A stretch of 64,000 nucleotides of DNA, from assembly GCA_004376055.2 (NCBI GenBank), contig CP049016.1, positions 372,001-436,000 on the forward strand, written 5' to 3'. The translations under genes and the position numbers were made by a program. This document shows positions 9,481 through 19,358 of the stretch, in pieces. The stretch is from Nitrospirales bacterium LBB_01. GTDB lineage: Bacteria; Nitrospirota; Thermodesulfovibrionia; Thermodesulfovibrionales; Magnetobacteriaceae. The first letter of the stretch is position 1. Each line of letters begins with the position of its first letter. The notes below the pieces were generated by a model. The model made no database searches. It worked only from the letters and a program-made list of their open reading frames with translations, and was not told the DNA's origin.

Positions 9481-11292
9481 TTATTCGGTTTTCTTTTTGG
9501 GTCTTTTGTTTGCCTGAAGGATATCTTTCCTCAGTCTTATAGATTGAGGTGTAATCTCCACGAGTTCGTCTTCTTTAATAAACTCAAGGGCATTGTCAAG
9601 GTTCATAATCTTAGGCGGAACTAAAAGCAGCGCATCATCTGAGCCGCTTGCCCTCATGTTAGTAAGTTTCTTCTCTTTTGTGATATTAACGTCTATGTCG
9701 TTTTCTCTGGAGTTTTCACCGATAATCATTCCCTCATAGACCTGAGTGTTTTCTGTGATAAATAGGGTCCCTCTGGGCTGCAAATGAAACAGCGCATAGC
9801 CTGTGGTGCGTCCGGCTCTGTCAGCTACAAGAGCGCCTGTTTGACGCTTACTTATCTGCCCCTGCCATGGCTCATACCCATCAAAAATATGGTTTAGAAG
9901 GCCTGTTCCGCGAGTGTCAGTTAGAAACTGAGAACGGAAACCGATTAGTCCCCTTGATGGTATTTTATACTCAAGGCGCACGCGTCCAAATCCCTTATTG
10001 TGCATTTTCAGCATCCGCCCCTTACGAATTCCGATTTGTTTTGTGATAACGCCGACAAAGTCCTCTGGGACGTCTATTACCAGCACCTCCATAGGCTCAT
10101 AAGTTTTGCCGTCTATGTCTTTTGTAATTGTAGTAGGCATGGCTACCGATAGCTCATATCCCTCTCGGCGCATCATCTCTATAAGAATTGCAAGCTGAAG
10201 CTCTCCTCTACCCATAACCTCAAACGTTTCCATAGCGGAGAAATTAACTCGGATAGAGACATTATAAAGAAGCTCTTTTTCCAGCCTCTCCCTGAGATTT
10301 CTACTGGTTACAAATCTGCCCTCTTTACCGGCAAATGGGGATGTGTTTATGGAAAACAACATGGAAATAGTCGGCTCATCGACCTTTATGCGGGGTAGCG
10401 GCTTAGGGTTATCAACGCTTGTTACGGTGTCTCCGATGGTGATTCCCTCAATTCCGGCAAGCGCAATGATGTCGCCTGAGCACGACTCGTTAGTGTCAAC
10501 CCGTTTAAGTCCATCAAAAGTGTAAAGTGAGACCACCTTAGTTTTCATCGCCTCATCGTGGGCTCTAATTACGGATATGGTGTCTCCGACTCTGACTGTG
10601 CCGGAAAAAATCCGCCCAATGGCAAGTCTGCCTACGTAATCGTTATAGTCAATGTTGGTTACAAGAATCTGAAGGGTTTCGTCTCTTTTGTCCTCAGGGG
10701 GAGTAATCCGTGTTACTATGGCGTCAAAGAGAGCCTTAAGGTCAGTTGAGTCTCCGTTAATATCAGTTTTTGCCACTCCTTTTTTGGCATTTGTGTAGAT
10801 AATCGGAAATTCAAGCTGGTCTTCTTTAGCGTCAAGGTCTATAAATAGATCGTATATTTCGTTTAAAACCTCTGAGATTCTGGCGTCTGCTCTGTCTATC
10901 TTATTAATTACAACAATCTGAGGGAGATTGAGTTCAAGGGCTTTTTTCAGGACAAATCGTGTTTGAGGAAGCGGGCCCTCAGAGGCGTCCACAAGCAGGA
11001 GCACCCCGTCCACCATTTTGAGGGTTCTTTCCACCTCGCCTCCGAAATCGGCGTGTCCAGGTGTGTCAACAATATTAATCTTAATTCCGTCATAATAGAC
11101 AGCCGTGTTTTTAGCCATTATGGTGATCCCGCGCTCACGCTCAAGGTCAATGTTATCCATCGCACGGTCTTGAACCCTCTCGGTCAGCCGGAAAGTCCCG
11201 GATTGTCTGAACATCGCATCTACCAGTGTGGTCTTACCGTGGTCAACATGTGCTATTATTGCTATGTTTCTTAAATCATCTCTTTTTTTCAT
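9481..11292 (-). CDS. typA: Translational GTPase TypA/BipA
   Basis: The chosen start gives 603 residues, the usual TypA length. G-domain motifs are intact: AHVDHGKTT (G1), [11 protein letters not shown] (G3) and NKIDR (G4). Domains II, III, V and the BipA C-terminal domain follow ([30 protein letters not shown]). TypA is a ribosome-associated GTPase in stress adaptation and 50S assembly. The frame extends 28 codons further upstream, but the ATG at 11292 precedes the conserved N-terminus [20 protein letters not shown] and lies seven bases after a -10 box, so the longer form is rejected. There is no Shine-Dalgarno, implying a leaderless message. Confidence 0.96.
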   Translation of the reverse strand: MKKRDDLRNIAIIAHVDHGKTTLVDAMFRQSGTFRLTERVQDRAMDNIDLERERGITIMAKNTAVYYDGIKINIVDTPGHADFGGEVERTLKMVDGVLLLVDASEGPLPQTRFVLKKALELNLPQIVVINKIDRADARISEVLNEIYDLFIDLDAKEDQLEFPIIYTNAKKGVAKTDINGDSTDLKALFDAIVTRITPPEDKRDETLQILVTNIDYNDYVGRLAIGRIFSGTVRVGDTISVIRAHDEAMKTKVVSLYTFDGLKRVDTNESCSGDIIALAGIEGITIGDTVTSVDNPKPLPRIKVDEPTISMLFSINTSPFAGKEGRFVTSRNLRERLEKELLYNVSIRVNFSAMETFEVMGRGELQLAILIEMMRREGYELSVAMPTTITKDIDGKTYEPMEVLVIDVPEDFVGVITKQIGIRKGRMLKMHNKGFGRVRLEYKIPSRGLIGFRSQFLTDTRGTGLLNHIFDGYEPWQGQISKRQTGALVADRAGRTTGYALFHLQPRGTLFITENTQVYEGMIIGENSRENDIDVNITKEKKLTNMRASGSDDALLLVPPKIMNLDNALEFIKEDELVEITPQSIRLRKDILQANKRPKKKTE

Positions 11293-11299
11293 AGCATCA

Positions 11300-11329
11300 A
11301 TAATAACAAAGTTTGCCTGATAATGTAAA
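11300..11329 (-). promoter_or_regulatory. Promoter of typA, leaderless arrangement
   Basis: Minus strand TTTACA (11329-11324) and TATTAT (11305-11300) have an 18-base spacer. The -10 ends seven bases before the ATG, so the predicted first transcribed base is at or next to the start codon. Confidence 0.5.
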
Positions 11330-11640
11330 AGTTTTTTTTTCATGTTGAGACAAAAATGTTCACATTTGCAACCCACTAAACTATTTTCTTGCTTTTTTTA
11401 CATCACTTATGCTAAGTTGTTTAACGTCTGCATCTGCAGAGCGCTTTCAATGACGATTTGTTGAGGAGGTATGAGTGGTTGTTTTTGCACAAGGCAAAAA
11501 CATGCTCTTAAGCGCTGACTCTATCCATACCTGTCTTAGCTGCAGCCTTGTAACCCCCATGAGAACCGACTGAGATGTTAGTAATTGGATTAAAATTAAA
11601 TATAGAGATACATGCTTTTGAATAAAGCATAAGAAAAACA
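11330..11640. other. Intergenic leader region between typA and the MCP gene
   Basis: About 310 bases without a supported gene. It contains short inverted stretches (GTTTTTGC at 11481 paired with GCAAAAAC at 11494, a perfect 8-base arm hairpin) and a run GAGGAGGTATG at 11463 that would start a 15-codon peptide with no spacing to the ribosome site. A cyclic-di-GMP riboswitch was considered here and not supported. It may be the untranslated leader of the chemoreceptor gene. Confidence 0.35.
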
Positions 11641-11659
11641 ACTTAAGTATGGAGGAAAA

Positions 11660-13315
11660 ATGCTTCAGAACATGAAAACAGGCACACGGTTAGGGTTGGC
11701 GTTTGGTATAGTTGTAGTTCTACTCTTAGTTATAGCAATTGTAGGCATAAGCAGACTTGCTGATCTTAACGATGAGATGTCAAATATAGTCAAAGTGGAA
11801 TATCCAAAGGTAGCGTATTGCAACGACTTGCTTGCGAGTATAAATCAGATAGCGCGTTCTATGCGTAATATGCTGATATTAGAGAATAAGGAACTAATAC
11901 AAAAGGAACTGGATAAAGTTCAGGATACAAGAAAAAAGATTGTCGCTGACTTAGAAAAACTTACACCTCTGGTTAAATCTGAGTCGGGTAAAGCCGGATT
12001 AAAGGCCATTCTTGATGCAAGAGCTGTGTATGTTACAGGTCAGGACGAATTTCTAAAACTTTCAGCTGATGGCAAGCAGTCCGAGGCGAAGGAGCTGCTT
12101 CTGACAAAGGTACGGGCACAACAGCTTGCCTACTTTGACGCCATTGAAAAGCTAAAAAAACACCAGGAAGAGTCAATGGATAAAAAGGCTAAGGGGGCAG
12201 AAGAGGCCTATAAATCTGCCCGCACACTGGTCATAGCGCTATCTGTAATAGCGATAGTTCTTTCAGTAGTGATAGCTCTGTGGATAACAATGACATTATT
12301 AAACCAGTTGGGAGGCGAGCCTCACTACATAATGAGCATAGCAGAAAGCATTTCTGCTGGAGATCTTACAATCAAGTTAGCATCAGGGAAAAAAGAAACC
12401 GGCATATTTTTGGCGATGAAAACTATGCTTGAAAAATTAACAAGCATAGTGGGTGAGGTCAACGTATCGGCGGATAACGTGTCATCGGGCAGTATGGAGC
12501 TAAGCAGTACGGCTCAGGTGATTTCACAGGGAGCCACTGAACAGGCAGCTTCAGTTGAGGAGGTATCCTCGTCAATGGAGCAAATGGCGTCCAATATTAA
12601 ACAAAATGCCGATAACTCCCAGCAGACAGAGCGCATGGCAGCTAAGGCCGCTCAGGATGCACAAGTGAGCGGAAAGGCCGTCGATGAGGCAGTAACGGCA
12701 ATGAGAGAGATTGCAAGCAAAATTTCAATAATTGAGGAGATAGCCCGTCAGACCAACCTGTTGGCGCTTAATGCGGCTATTGAAGCGGCACGTGCCGGTG
12801 AGCACGGTAAGGGTTTTGCAGTGGTTGCCTCAGAAGTCAGAAAACTTGCCGAGAGAAGCCAAAAAGCCGCTGGTGAAATCAGCACATTGTCATCTACGAC
12901 GGTAACGGTATCGGAAAAAGCTGGAACTATGCTTAAACAGTTAGTTCCCGATATTCAAAAGACAGCAGAGCTGGTTCAGGAAATCAGTGCGGCAAGTAAT
13001 GAGCAAAACGTGGGAGCCGAGCAGATAAATAAGGCAATCACACAGCTTGACCAAGTGATTCAACAAAACGCCTCAGCCTCCGAGGAGATGGCATCCACTT
13101 CTGAGGAGCTAACATCCCAGGCAGAGCAGCTTTCGGCTGCAATAGCTTTTTTCAGAACCAGCGAGCAAAGAAGAGCCATAGCAGCGCCAGCGAAAAAACA
13201 GCCGACTAAAATAGCACACTTAACACACGAAAAGATTAAACCTGCCGCTAGAAAACCGCAAAAGGTTGATTTAGCATTAGACCACAAAGATGACAGTGAT
13301 TTTGAGTCTTATTAA
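11660..13315 (+). CDS. Methyl-accepting chemotaxis protein
   Basis: The 551-residue chemoreceptor has TM1 at about 12-31, a periplasmic four-helix-bundle ligand domain (about 35-185, 4HB_MCP type), TM2 at about 189-211, HAMP, and a cytoplasmic signalling domain with the hairpin tip [20 protein letters not shown]. The tip sequence binds CheW and CheA. A GGAGGA ribosome site precedes the ATG. CheW follows 14 bases after the stop and CheV further downstream, so receptor and couplers are probably co-transcribed. No C-terminal CheR-tethering pentapeptide is visible (the protein ends SDFESY). Confidence 0.95.
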   Translation: MLQNMKTGTRLGLAFGIVVVLLLVIAIVGISRLADLNDEMSNIVKVEYPKVAYCNDLLASINQIARSMRNMLILENKELIQKELDKVQDTRKKIVADLEKLTPLVKSESGKAGLKAILDARAVYVTGQDEFLKLSADGKQSEAKELLLTKVRAQQLAYFDAIEKLKKHQEESMDKKAKGAEEAYKSARTLVIALSVIAIVLSVVIALWITMTLLNQLGGEPHYIMSIAESISAGDLTIKLASGKKETGIFLAMKTMLEKLTSIVGEVNVSADNVSSGSMELSSTAQVISQGATEQAASVEEVSSSMEQMASNIKQNADNSQQTERMAAKAAQDAQVSGKAVDEAVTAMREIASKISIIEEIARQTNLLALNAAIEAARAGEHGKGFAVVASEVRKLAERSQKAAGEISTLSSTTVTVSEKAGTMLKQLVPDIQKTAELVQEISAASNEQNVGAEQINKAITQLDQVIQQNASASEEMASTSEELTSQAEQLSAAIAFFRTSEQRRAIAAPAKKQPTKIAHLTHEKIKPAARKPQKVDLALDHKDDSDFESY

Positions 13316-13329
13316 GAGGGGGTGTTAAA

Positions 13330-13827
13330 ATGGCAGATGAAAATGAAATGATGCAATTTCTAACATTTAAACTTGATGATGAGGTGTTTGCTCTTCACAT
13401 AGAAAAAATACGTGAAGTGTTGGAATTTACCAGTGTTACAAAAATGCCCAGAACCCCGGAGTATATGCGCGGAGTGATTAATTTGCGCGGCAGTGTAGTT
13501 CCCGTCATAGATTTAAAACAGAAATTTGGGATGTCACATACAAAAAAAACGGTGGACACATGTGTTGTAATCACAGAGGTCGAGATGGAGGGTGATAAAG
13601 TAATTCTGGGCGCTATGGTTGACAGCGTTAAGGAGGTTATGGAGCTTGAAAGAAGCGCAATCGAGCCCCCTCCTAAGATAGGAACGCAGTTAAGCAATGA
13701 GTATATCGAGGGAATGGGGAAGCAGGGTGAGGAGTTTATTATAATTCTGGATATTGATAAAGTGTTTTCAACAATTGATATGTCTGTGGTTGCTGAAATG
13801 AAAGGACAAGTACCTCCAGAGGAATAA
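13330..13827 (+). CDS. cheW: Chemotaxis coupling protein CheW
   Basis: 165 residues, the standard CheW length, with the family hallmarks LTFKLDDEVFALHIEKIREVL, MPRTPEYMRGVINLRG and VPVIDL. CheW links chemoreceptors to the kinase CheA at the cell pole; no cheA lies in this window. It follows the MCP gene by 14 bases with AGGGGGTG before the start and is probably in the same transcript. The gene is ordinary and intact. Confidence 0.95.
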   Translation: MADENEMMQFLTFKLDDEVFALHIEKIREVLEFTSVTKMPRTPEYMRGVINLRGSVVPVIDLKQKFGMSHTKKTVDTCVVITEVEMEGDKVILGAMVDSVKEVMELERSAIEPPPKIGTQLSNEYIEGMGKQGEEFIIILDIDKVFSTIDMSVVAEMKGQVPPEE

Positions 13828-13926
13828 GCTATTTTTGATTGGTGAACTGTTTCAATTTACTGAAGACAGCTATGTTAAATACCGATAAGTGTTTGTGGTG
13901 GTTAAATTAAATAAAGGAGATACCGT

Positions 13927-14880
13927 ATGACCGAGTTAATGGAGGAGGTGTATCAACGTGCAAATCTTGCATCTTCAAACCAGATGGAGATGCTCACGTT
14001 TTTTTTAACAGACAACCAGATATATGGAATAAATGTTTTTAAAATAATAGAAGTGATTGAATGTCCATCAAAAATCATTAAAATGCCTAATTCTCATCCC
14101 TCTGTGTGCGGAACAATCAATTTCAGGGGGAAAGCTATCACTGTCATAGAGCTCTCTGACGTTTTGGGGCTGGACGCTGTGGACTATAAAAACTCAATAA
14201 GCTACATAATAATATGTGAATACAATCAAAGCGTGCACGGATTTCTGATTAAAGAACCAAACGCCCTGATTAATAAAAGTTGGTCGGATATTAAAAGCCC
14301 ATCCTCTGTCATAAGCAAGTCGGCATACCTGACAGCGCTTACATACATAGAGGATGACAAAGCGGTTCAGATTCTTGACATTGAAAAAATCCTTTCTGAG
14401 GTAATAGGAATTGATGATGTTATTTCAAAAAACCTTAAAGCAGAACTAAAGGAGGGCAAGGTAGAATTTAAAGACTACCATGTGCTTGTTGTTGACGATT
14501 CAAGATCAGCAAGGGCTCAGATTCAGTCCGTGTTAGACCAATTTGGACTAACCTACACGCTTTTAGATAGTGCCATGAACGCATACCAGCTACTGGAGGA
14601 TTTTTCAAAAGAAAAGACGCCGATAACCGATAGATTTAATCTGGTAATATCTGACATAGAAATGCCAGGGATGGATGGTTTCACATTTGTCAGAAAAATA
14701 AGAGCAAATCCTAAGCTTTCTGACCTCTTTGTTTTTTTGCATAGTTCTATGACAGGAGAGTCAAACATTTCAAAAGCAATGCAGGCCGGAGCCAACGATT
14801 TTCTCGGAAAGTTTGACCCCGATAGAATTGCCTCTAAAATTCTTGAGAGGATTACCTCTTTAGCTGGTAAGTCAGCTTAA
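13927..14880 (+). CDS. cheV: CheV: CheW-receiver fusion coupling protein
   Basis: 317 residues. A CheW-like domain (about 20-160: MPNSHPSVCGTINFRG, AITVIELSD) is fused to a receiver domain (about 180-310: VLVVDDSRSARAQ, the phospho-acceptor in SDIEMPGMDG, and LGKFD with the conserved Lys). CheV couples receptors to CheA, and its receiver tunes adaptation. The usual Thr of the receiver is Ser here (LHSSMTG), which is an accepted substitution. An AAAGGAG ribosome site precedes the start. It lies 99 bases after cheW and ends the chemotaxis group. Confidence 0.93.
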   Translation: MTELMEEVYQRANLASSNQMEMLTFFLTDNQIYGINVFKIIEVIECPSKIIKMPNSHPSVCGTINFRGKAITVIELSDVLGLDAVDYKNSISYIIICEYNQSVHGFLIKEPNALINKSWSDIKSPSSVISKSAYLTALTYIEDDKAVQILDIEKILSEVIGIDDVISKNLKAELKEGKVEFKDYHVLVVDDSRSARAQIQSVLDQFGLTYTLLDSAMNAYQLLEDFSKEKTPITDRFNLVISDIEMPGMDGFTFVRKIRANPKLSDLFVFLHSSMTGESNISKAMQAGANDFLGKFDPDRIASKILERITSLAGKSA

Positions 14881-14915
14881 TATTAAAAAAAGAATCCTTT
14901 TATAATAATAGGACA

Positions 14916-16829
14916 CTAAAGATATGCGGCTCTTACGTCATATATCTTATAACTGTGGCCATTAATATTCACATCATACACTAAACTATACCGAGCAAGT
15001 TTGTCGTAATTTACACTGAGCGTTTCTAATTCATGATAGCTTACCATGATGTGTGTTATGTTATATTTTTTTATAAGCTCCGAGGTTGCGGTTAAATAAA
15101 TCTTGCCGACGTCCTCCCTTTTTCCATGGCTTTCATATCCCACCTCCCAGTTATATGCTCCATCAACGACAGCCCTTCCGGTAAGAGGGGGCACAAAATG
15201 TATCACACTGTTGCTTGTTAAAAAAACAGCATCCTTCGGTGTGTTTGATTTTATCCACTTTGCTGTAACCCTATCCCCGACACTGAATAACAGATGATTT
15301 GGTTTTGTAAAAATAATGTGGAACTCCGTTAAAAATGGCAATAGTGCCACAATCATTATAATTAACACTGCCGCCGATTTCTTAACAATGTTTCCCCGTT
15401 CAAACATATTACCCAGTTGCAGCCCGACAAAAAGCGACAATATTAAATCAAAATAAAAGAAAAACTTATTACTGTCTCCCCATGCAGGACTAAAACGATA
15501 AAAATTTAACAGGATAAAAAATGAAAACGTAACAGTAAGAGAAATTATGAGAAAAATGTTTTTTCTGCCCATTGCAACAGAGGACTCTTTATATCTTCTG
15601 AAATACAACACAACAGACACCAAGCCTACGATAAGGACAACGCCGGCAGCTCGAATCCAAAATATTATCCTTGAGACAATTTCTGAGTTAAACGGCTTTA
15701 TCTCATGCAGCCCGCCTCCAAGTTTATGAACATCAAATCCTGAATAATAGGATGGTTTTAAGCCTGAATACAAAAACACTATCTGAAACACACCTAATAA
15801 AATCGGGGACAGCGATATGAGCGCTCGCTTTGTATCTCTACACATATATAAACACATTATCAGTACAATCGGACAGACCACAAAGAAACTATGAATATGA
15901 AAAAGTGGCAATAGTCCTGTAAACAGTGAAATCATAAAGAGATTATCATAATCGGCATCGTCTTCTTTATTGAGTTCTTTGTATGCGGCAGTCAGTATTA
16001 TAAGAGCCAGAGGAAATCCAAACAGAAACGGTCTTTGAGGATGAAAGAGGTTTATAATGACATCCAAAAAATTATAAAACGGCTGCAGCATCTCCTCTCT
16101 GATACTAAGCAATGAGGAAAGTTTAAGCGGAGTATGAGTGACGGGAAACCCGATAAGCGCAAACAGAAGATTAAACATCCCGGTGTGTCCCATTATCAGG
16201 AGCGTTGAGGAAAAGAAAACCGCAGTTTCTGTCTTAAGCAGGGTTTTACAGAAATGATACAGAATGTTAACAAGAGCAAAACCATACAGGATCTGAGGGA
16301 TAATCACAGAAGAAAACATTGGCATTCCGCAGCGCATCAGTATTGCCGAGTTAAAGTTAACAAGATAGTGATACCTTAGCGCATCTCCGGCTGATTGCAG
16401 GTTAGCGGGCGGGAAATCCATTTTTTCTACGAATGATGTAATCATAGACATGTGGTAGGCCATATCCGTGTAGTTTCCTATATACATAACGCTGCCGTCT
16501 GCTTTCTCCCACATACCAAAAATAAAAAACGGCATAATTACCATAAACAGATATGCCTGTACGTGCGACATACCAAAGTCATGATTTTTAAGTGAGGAAA
16601 TGTCCAGAAAACGCACTGTAAGGAACAACATTATAACGCCGACACTCAGCACGGATACCATATTAAAACCAACAAGTGCCGATAAAATATAGACGCCCCA
16701 GGTAGAGAGCAAATTCCCGATAATTACGGCAAATGAGAGCCTTATCCAGAAGTTTTTGGAAAAATCAAAGCAACTCTCAATTATCAGTCCCAACAGTGTT
16801 GAAAGACAAATAAAGATGAGCGCTGTCAT
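14916..16829 (-). CDS. Large polytopic membrane protein, GT-C-like
   Basis: 637 residues with about 13 TM segments and a soluble C-terminal domain of about 120 residues (from about 510). A periplasmic loop carries NYTDMAYHMSMITSF and RYHYLV, resembling the acidic loop of bacterial GT-C membrane proteins that handle lipid-linked sugars. No exact family is recognised. It is the last gene of a leftward operon with 13 bases to the radical SAM gene upstream, so it likely works on the same glycoconjugate. The gene converges with cheV with 35 bases between the stops. Confidence 0.65.
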   Translation of the reverse strand: MTALIFICLSTLLGLIIESCFDFSKNFWIRLSFAVIIGNLLSTWGVYILSALVGFNMVSVLSVGVIMLFLTVRFLDISSLKNHDFGMSHVQAYLFMVIMPFFIFGMWEKADGSVMYIGNYTDMAYHMSMITSFVEKMDFPPANLQSAGDALRYHYLVNFNSAILMRCGMPMFSSVIIPQILYGFALVNILYHFCKTLLKTETAVFFSSTLLIMGHTGMFNLLFALIGFPVTHTPLKLSSLLSIREEMLQPFYNFLDVIINLFHPQRPFLFGFPLALIILTAAYKELNKEDDADYDNLFMISLFTGLLPLFHIHSFFVVCPIVLIMCLYMCRDTKRALISLSPILLGVFQIVFLYSGLKPSYYSGFDVHKLGGGLHEIKPFNSEIVSRIIFWIRAAGVVLIVGLVSVVLYFRRYKESSVAMGRKNIFLIISLTVTFSFFILLNFYRFSPAWGDSNKFFFYFDLILSLFVGLQLGNMFERGNIVKKSAAVLIIMIVALLPFLTEFHIIFTKPNHLLFSVGDRVTAKWIKSNTPKDAVFLTSNSVIHFVPPLTGRAVVDGAYNWEVGYESHGKREDVGKIYLTATSELIKKYNITHIMVSYHELETLSVNYDKLARYSLVYDVNINGHSYKIYDVRAAYL

Positions 16830-16842
16830 TTATTAACCGCTG

Positions 16843-18363
16843 TCAGCTTCCGGCAGCACCTGTTGAATGAACCTTCTTACGCCGAGTAAAGTATTTAAAC
16901 ACCTTGTTGACTAAAAAAACTGGGTCATTTTTCAACATGTAAAAAATTAGGTGTTTGCTTCGTTTAAGTTTTGTCGTAAATTTGTTGTTGTAATCGTAAA
17001 GCCATTTGGCTATCATGTTAACGTAGTTGTCAAAATCCTCTCTTTTAATATTTTTAACATAATAGGCGTCAGGCCAAAAGGGAAAGTTTGTCCAATCTGG
17101 ATTTTTTGGGACCAGTCCTTCAGCTATACACTTATCATACTCGGAGCTTCCCGGCATTGGATCAAAAATATTAAAGGCAAGCTCACCAGCCTTAAGTTCC
17201 TGCATAAGATTAAATGTGTCAGCAAGATCCTCCAGGGTTTCGTCGGGGAACCCTGCCATAAAAAAGCCGCCCACACCGATTCCCTTCTTTGAGATACGTG
17301 CAAACGCTCTTTTTATCTGCTCGTTTGAAACATCCTTAGAGATTATCTTTTTAATTCTCTCGCTGCCGCTTTCCACTCCTATTTCAAGCTTTACACACCC
17401 CGACTTTGTCATCAAATCAAGAAGCGGCTCATCTATCAAATCCGCCCGTGTGGCAGTTTTCCAGCTCACGTTTACCTTAGACTCTATGAGAGACTTGCAG
17501 TACTTTTCTATGACAGTCCTGTTTATAGTAAAGGAGTCATCCCAAAACATTATGAAGTTTGTGCCGTAGGTCTCCTTAAGTTGCTGTATCTCCTTAATGA
17601 CATTTTCCGGGCTTCTCATCCGCACTTTTTTATCCCAGAAATTCCTTGACGAACAGAACGTGCACCTAAATGGACATCCACGTGAGACAATCATACTGCC
17701 CAGTGACTTAAAATCAAATCTCTCAGGGTAGAGCACTGCATCACGGGCGGGAAACGGTATTGCATCCACATTTTCTATCGCTCTGCGCACGGGGTTATGA
17801 ATAATCTTTCCATTTTCCTTAAACGAGAGACTCTCCACTTGAGTTAAAGGCGTACGATTCTCAAGTGCTCTGCATAACTCAAGCGTGGAATATTCACCCT
17901 CGCCCCTTATTACAAAATCAACCACTGGCAGCGATAAACTCTCATCTGTTAAAAAACTCGGATGCAGCCCGCCCCAAAGAACATAACAATTGGGACTGTA
18001 CTCTTTCACAAGCTGACTAATCTTTAGCGATGAGCCAACCTCTACCGACAAAAGCGAAATGCCTACCATATCAGGCTTGTAATCCCTGAGTGTTTCTCTG
18101 ACCTCAGCCCAGACAAAGTGAGTGTCGTCTTTTAAGGCATCCAGATATCGGTGGTAGCTCTTTGAGCGGAAATTAAAACCTATATCGGCATCCGGCAAGA
18201 CGCATTCAGCGTTACTTTTAGGATTTTCGGCGTGATATATTGCCACCTCGTGACCGTTTTCCCTTAGCACTGCCGCAATGTAGCCAAGTCCCAGTGGAAA
18301 ATACGGAGATTGCCCCATCCCTTTTAACCTTGAGTACGGAGGTCTTATCAGTAATATTCTCAT
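16843..18363 (-). CDS. B12-binding radical SAM protein
   Basis: 506 residues. An N-terminal cobalamin-binding Rossmann region (about 1-170, starting MRILLIRPPYSRLKGMGQ) is followed by a radical SAM core with CPFRCTFC at about 230-237, the three cysteines that bind the [4Fe-4S] cluster. A C-terminal extension follows. Such enzymes do methylations or other radical chemistry on lipids, hopanoids and cofactors; the substrate here is unknown. Its place between an acyltransferase gene and a membrane GT-C gene points to lipid or glycolipid modification. Spacing is five bases from the upstream gene, in a single operon. Confidence 0.88.
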   Translation of the reverse strand: MRILLIRPPYSRLKGMGQSPYFPLGLGYIAAVLRENGHEVAIYHAENPKSNAECVLPDADIGFNFRSKSYHRYLDALKDDTHFVWAEVRETLRDYKPDMVGISLLSVEVGSSLKISQLVKEYSPNCYVLWGGLHPSFLTDESLSLPVVDFVIRGEGEYSTLELCRALENRTPLTQVESLSFKENGKIIHNPVRRAIENVDAIPFPARDAVLYPERFDFKSLGSMIVSRGCPFRCTFCSSRNFWDKKVRMRSPENVIKEIQQLKETYGTNFIMFWDDSFTINRTVIEKYCKSLIESKVNVSWKTATRADLIDEPLLDLMTKSGCVKLEIGVESGSERIKKIISKDVSNEQIKRAFARISKKGIGVGGFFMAGFPDETLEDLADTFNLMQELKAGELAFNIFDPMPGSSEYDKCIAEGLVPKNPDWTNFPFWPDAYYVKNIKREDFDNYVNMIAKWLYDYNNKFTTKLKRSKHLIFYMLKNDPVFLVNKVFKYFTRRKKVHSTGAAGS

Positions 18364-18368
18364 CAGTG

Positions 18369-19358
18369 TTACCCCTTTTGCTTTGCTAATAAAGTGTCCT
18401 CTTTTTTAAAATACGGCACATCGCCGCCATTTAGGGCTATTTTGCTGCGCCACGCAAGATAGTACATGTAGTGCCACGGATATTTTGCCACGTAGGACTC
18501 TAGCCTGCTGACAAAAGCGGCTGTGTAGTTTGTTATAGTTTCTGTCTTGTCGGCTCCTTCGGGGCAGACAAGAGGCTGCTCTATAATCATTGTGTGGCGG
18601 CTGTTGTGTCCACGTACCATAAAGACAGGCAGTATTACCGCATTTGTCCTGAGAGCTATATCAATGGCTCCGGTTGAATAAAGCGCACGCTTGTCAAAAA
18701 ACTCTACCTCTACCCAGTCCTTGCCGCCACCGCCATCAATTGCCACTCCAAGTATTTCATTTCTCTTCAGACACAAGAAAGCCTCCTTAAGAGATCCAAA
18801 CACGTTTATATGGGTCACGGGAAGGGTCTGTTCGTGCCGCCATTTGATTTCCATGTTTTTTCTTTTTATGTATGAAACATCGTCCTTATCGTTCCACACG
18901 GTGGCAGGCGCTCCCAATTGGCTCATCTTGTATCCTTTGTACCCAATTGCAGGCATCACCATCTGATTTGCCCCAAAGTGCGCAAAAAGTAAGATTACTC
19001 CACACCCTTGCTTAAGCGCAATATCCAGATTCTCAAGTCCCACATACTCTATAAACAAATCTATGTTGTCTTTGTTGATGTTAGGAAACATCAGCGTTTC
19101 AATTTCATTTTGCAGAAAATTCAGTAAAGTCTCTTTTGCAATGTTGCGTACCTCCTCATCTGGTATATTGGGAAAAAGCCTTTTAACTTCTTTTGAATAG
19201 GCAAACTCCTTCTTTTTATCAATTTTAAAACCGATACTCCCAAGAGCTTTAATCAGACGGTACGAAAGCGAAAATGGAAGCAGCCCGACAAGATACCTAA
19301 ACGGATAATAGTAAACAAACCTGAAAATATCCTTTACTACCTCTACTTTAAGACTCAT
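18369..19358 (-). CDS. LpxL/HtrB-like lysophospholipid acyltransferase
   Basis: 329 residues, the usual length for the lipid A acyltransferase superfamily, with a membrane-proximal N-terminus and the conserved region GVILLFAHFGANQM (about 136-149). Family enzymes add an acyl chain to lipid A or a related glycolipid from acyl-ACP. The active-site motif is normally HX4D/E; here it reads H-F-G-A-N-Q, so Gln stands at the acidic position. That could mean altered mechanism or loss of activity. The gene overlaps the flippase gene upstream by four bases and is followed by the radical SAM gene after five. Confidence 0.85.
   Translation of the reverse strand: MSLKVEVVKDIFRFVYYYPFRYLVGLLPFSLSYRLIKALGSIGFKIDKKKEFAYSKEVKRLFPNIPDEEVRNIAKETLLNFLQNEIETLMFPNINKDNIDLFIEYVGLENLDIALKQGCGVILLFAHFGANQMVMPAIGYKGYKMSQLGAPATVWNDKDDVSYIKRKNMEIKWRHEQTLPVTHINVFGSLKEAFLCLKRNEILGVAIDGGGGKDWVEVEFFDKRALYSTGAIDIALRTNAVILPVFMVRGHNSRHTMIIEQPLVCPEGADKTETITNYTAAFVSRLESYVAKYPWHYMYYLAWRSKIALNGGDVPYFKKEDTLLAKQKG

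Noticed and set aside
9276-9624. Two ORFs of 62 and 87 codons
   Set aside because: They run through the MITE-like repeat, have no homologue pattern and recur in the other repeat copies.
11440-11610. Possible cyclic-di-GMP riboswitch before the MCP gene
   Set aside because: A GCACAAGGCAAA stretch resembles the start of the consensus, but the GCAAAGCC and GGTAGGTAGCGGGG parts are missing.
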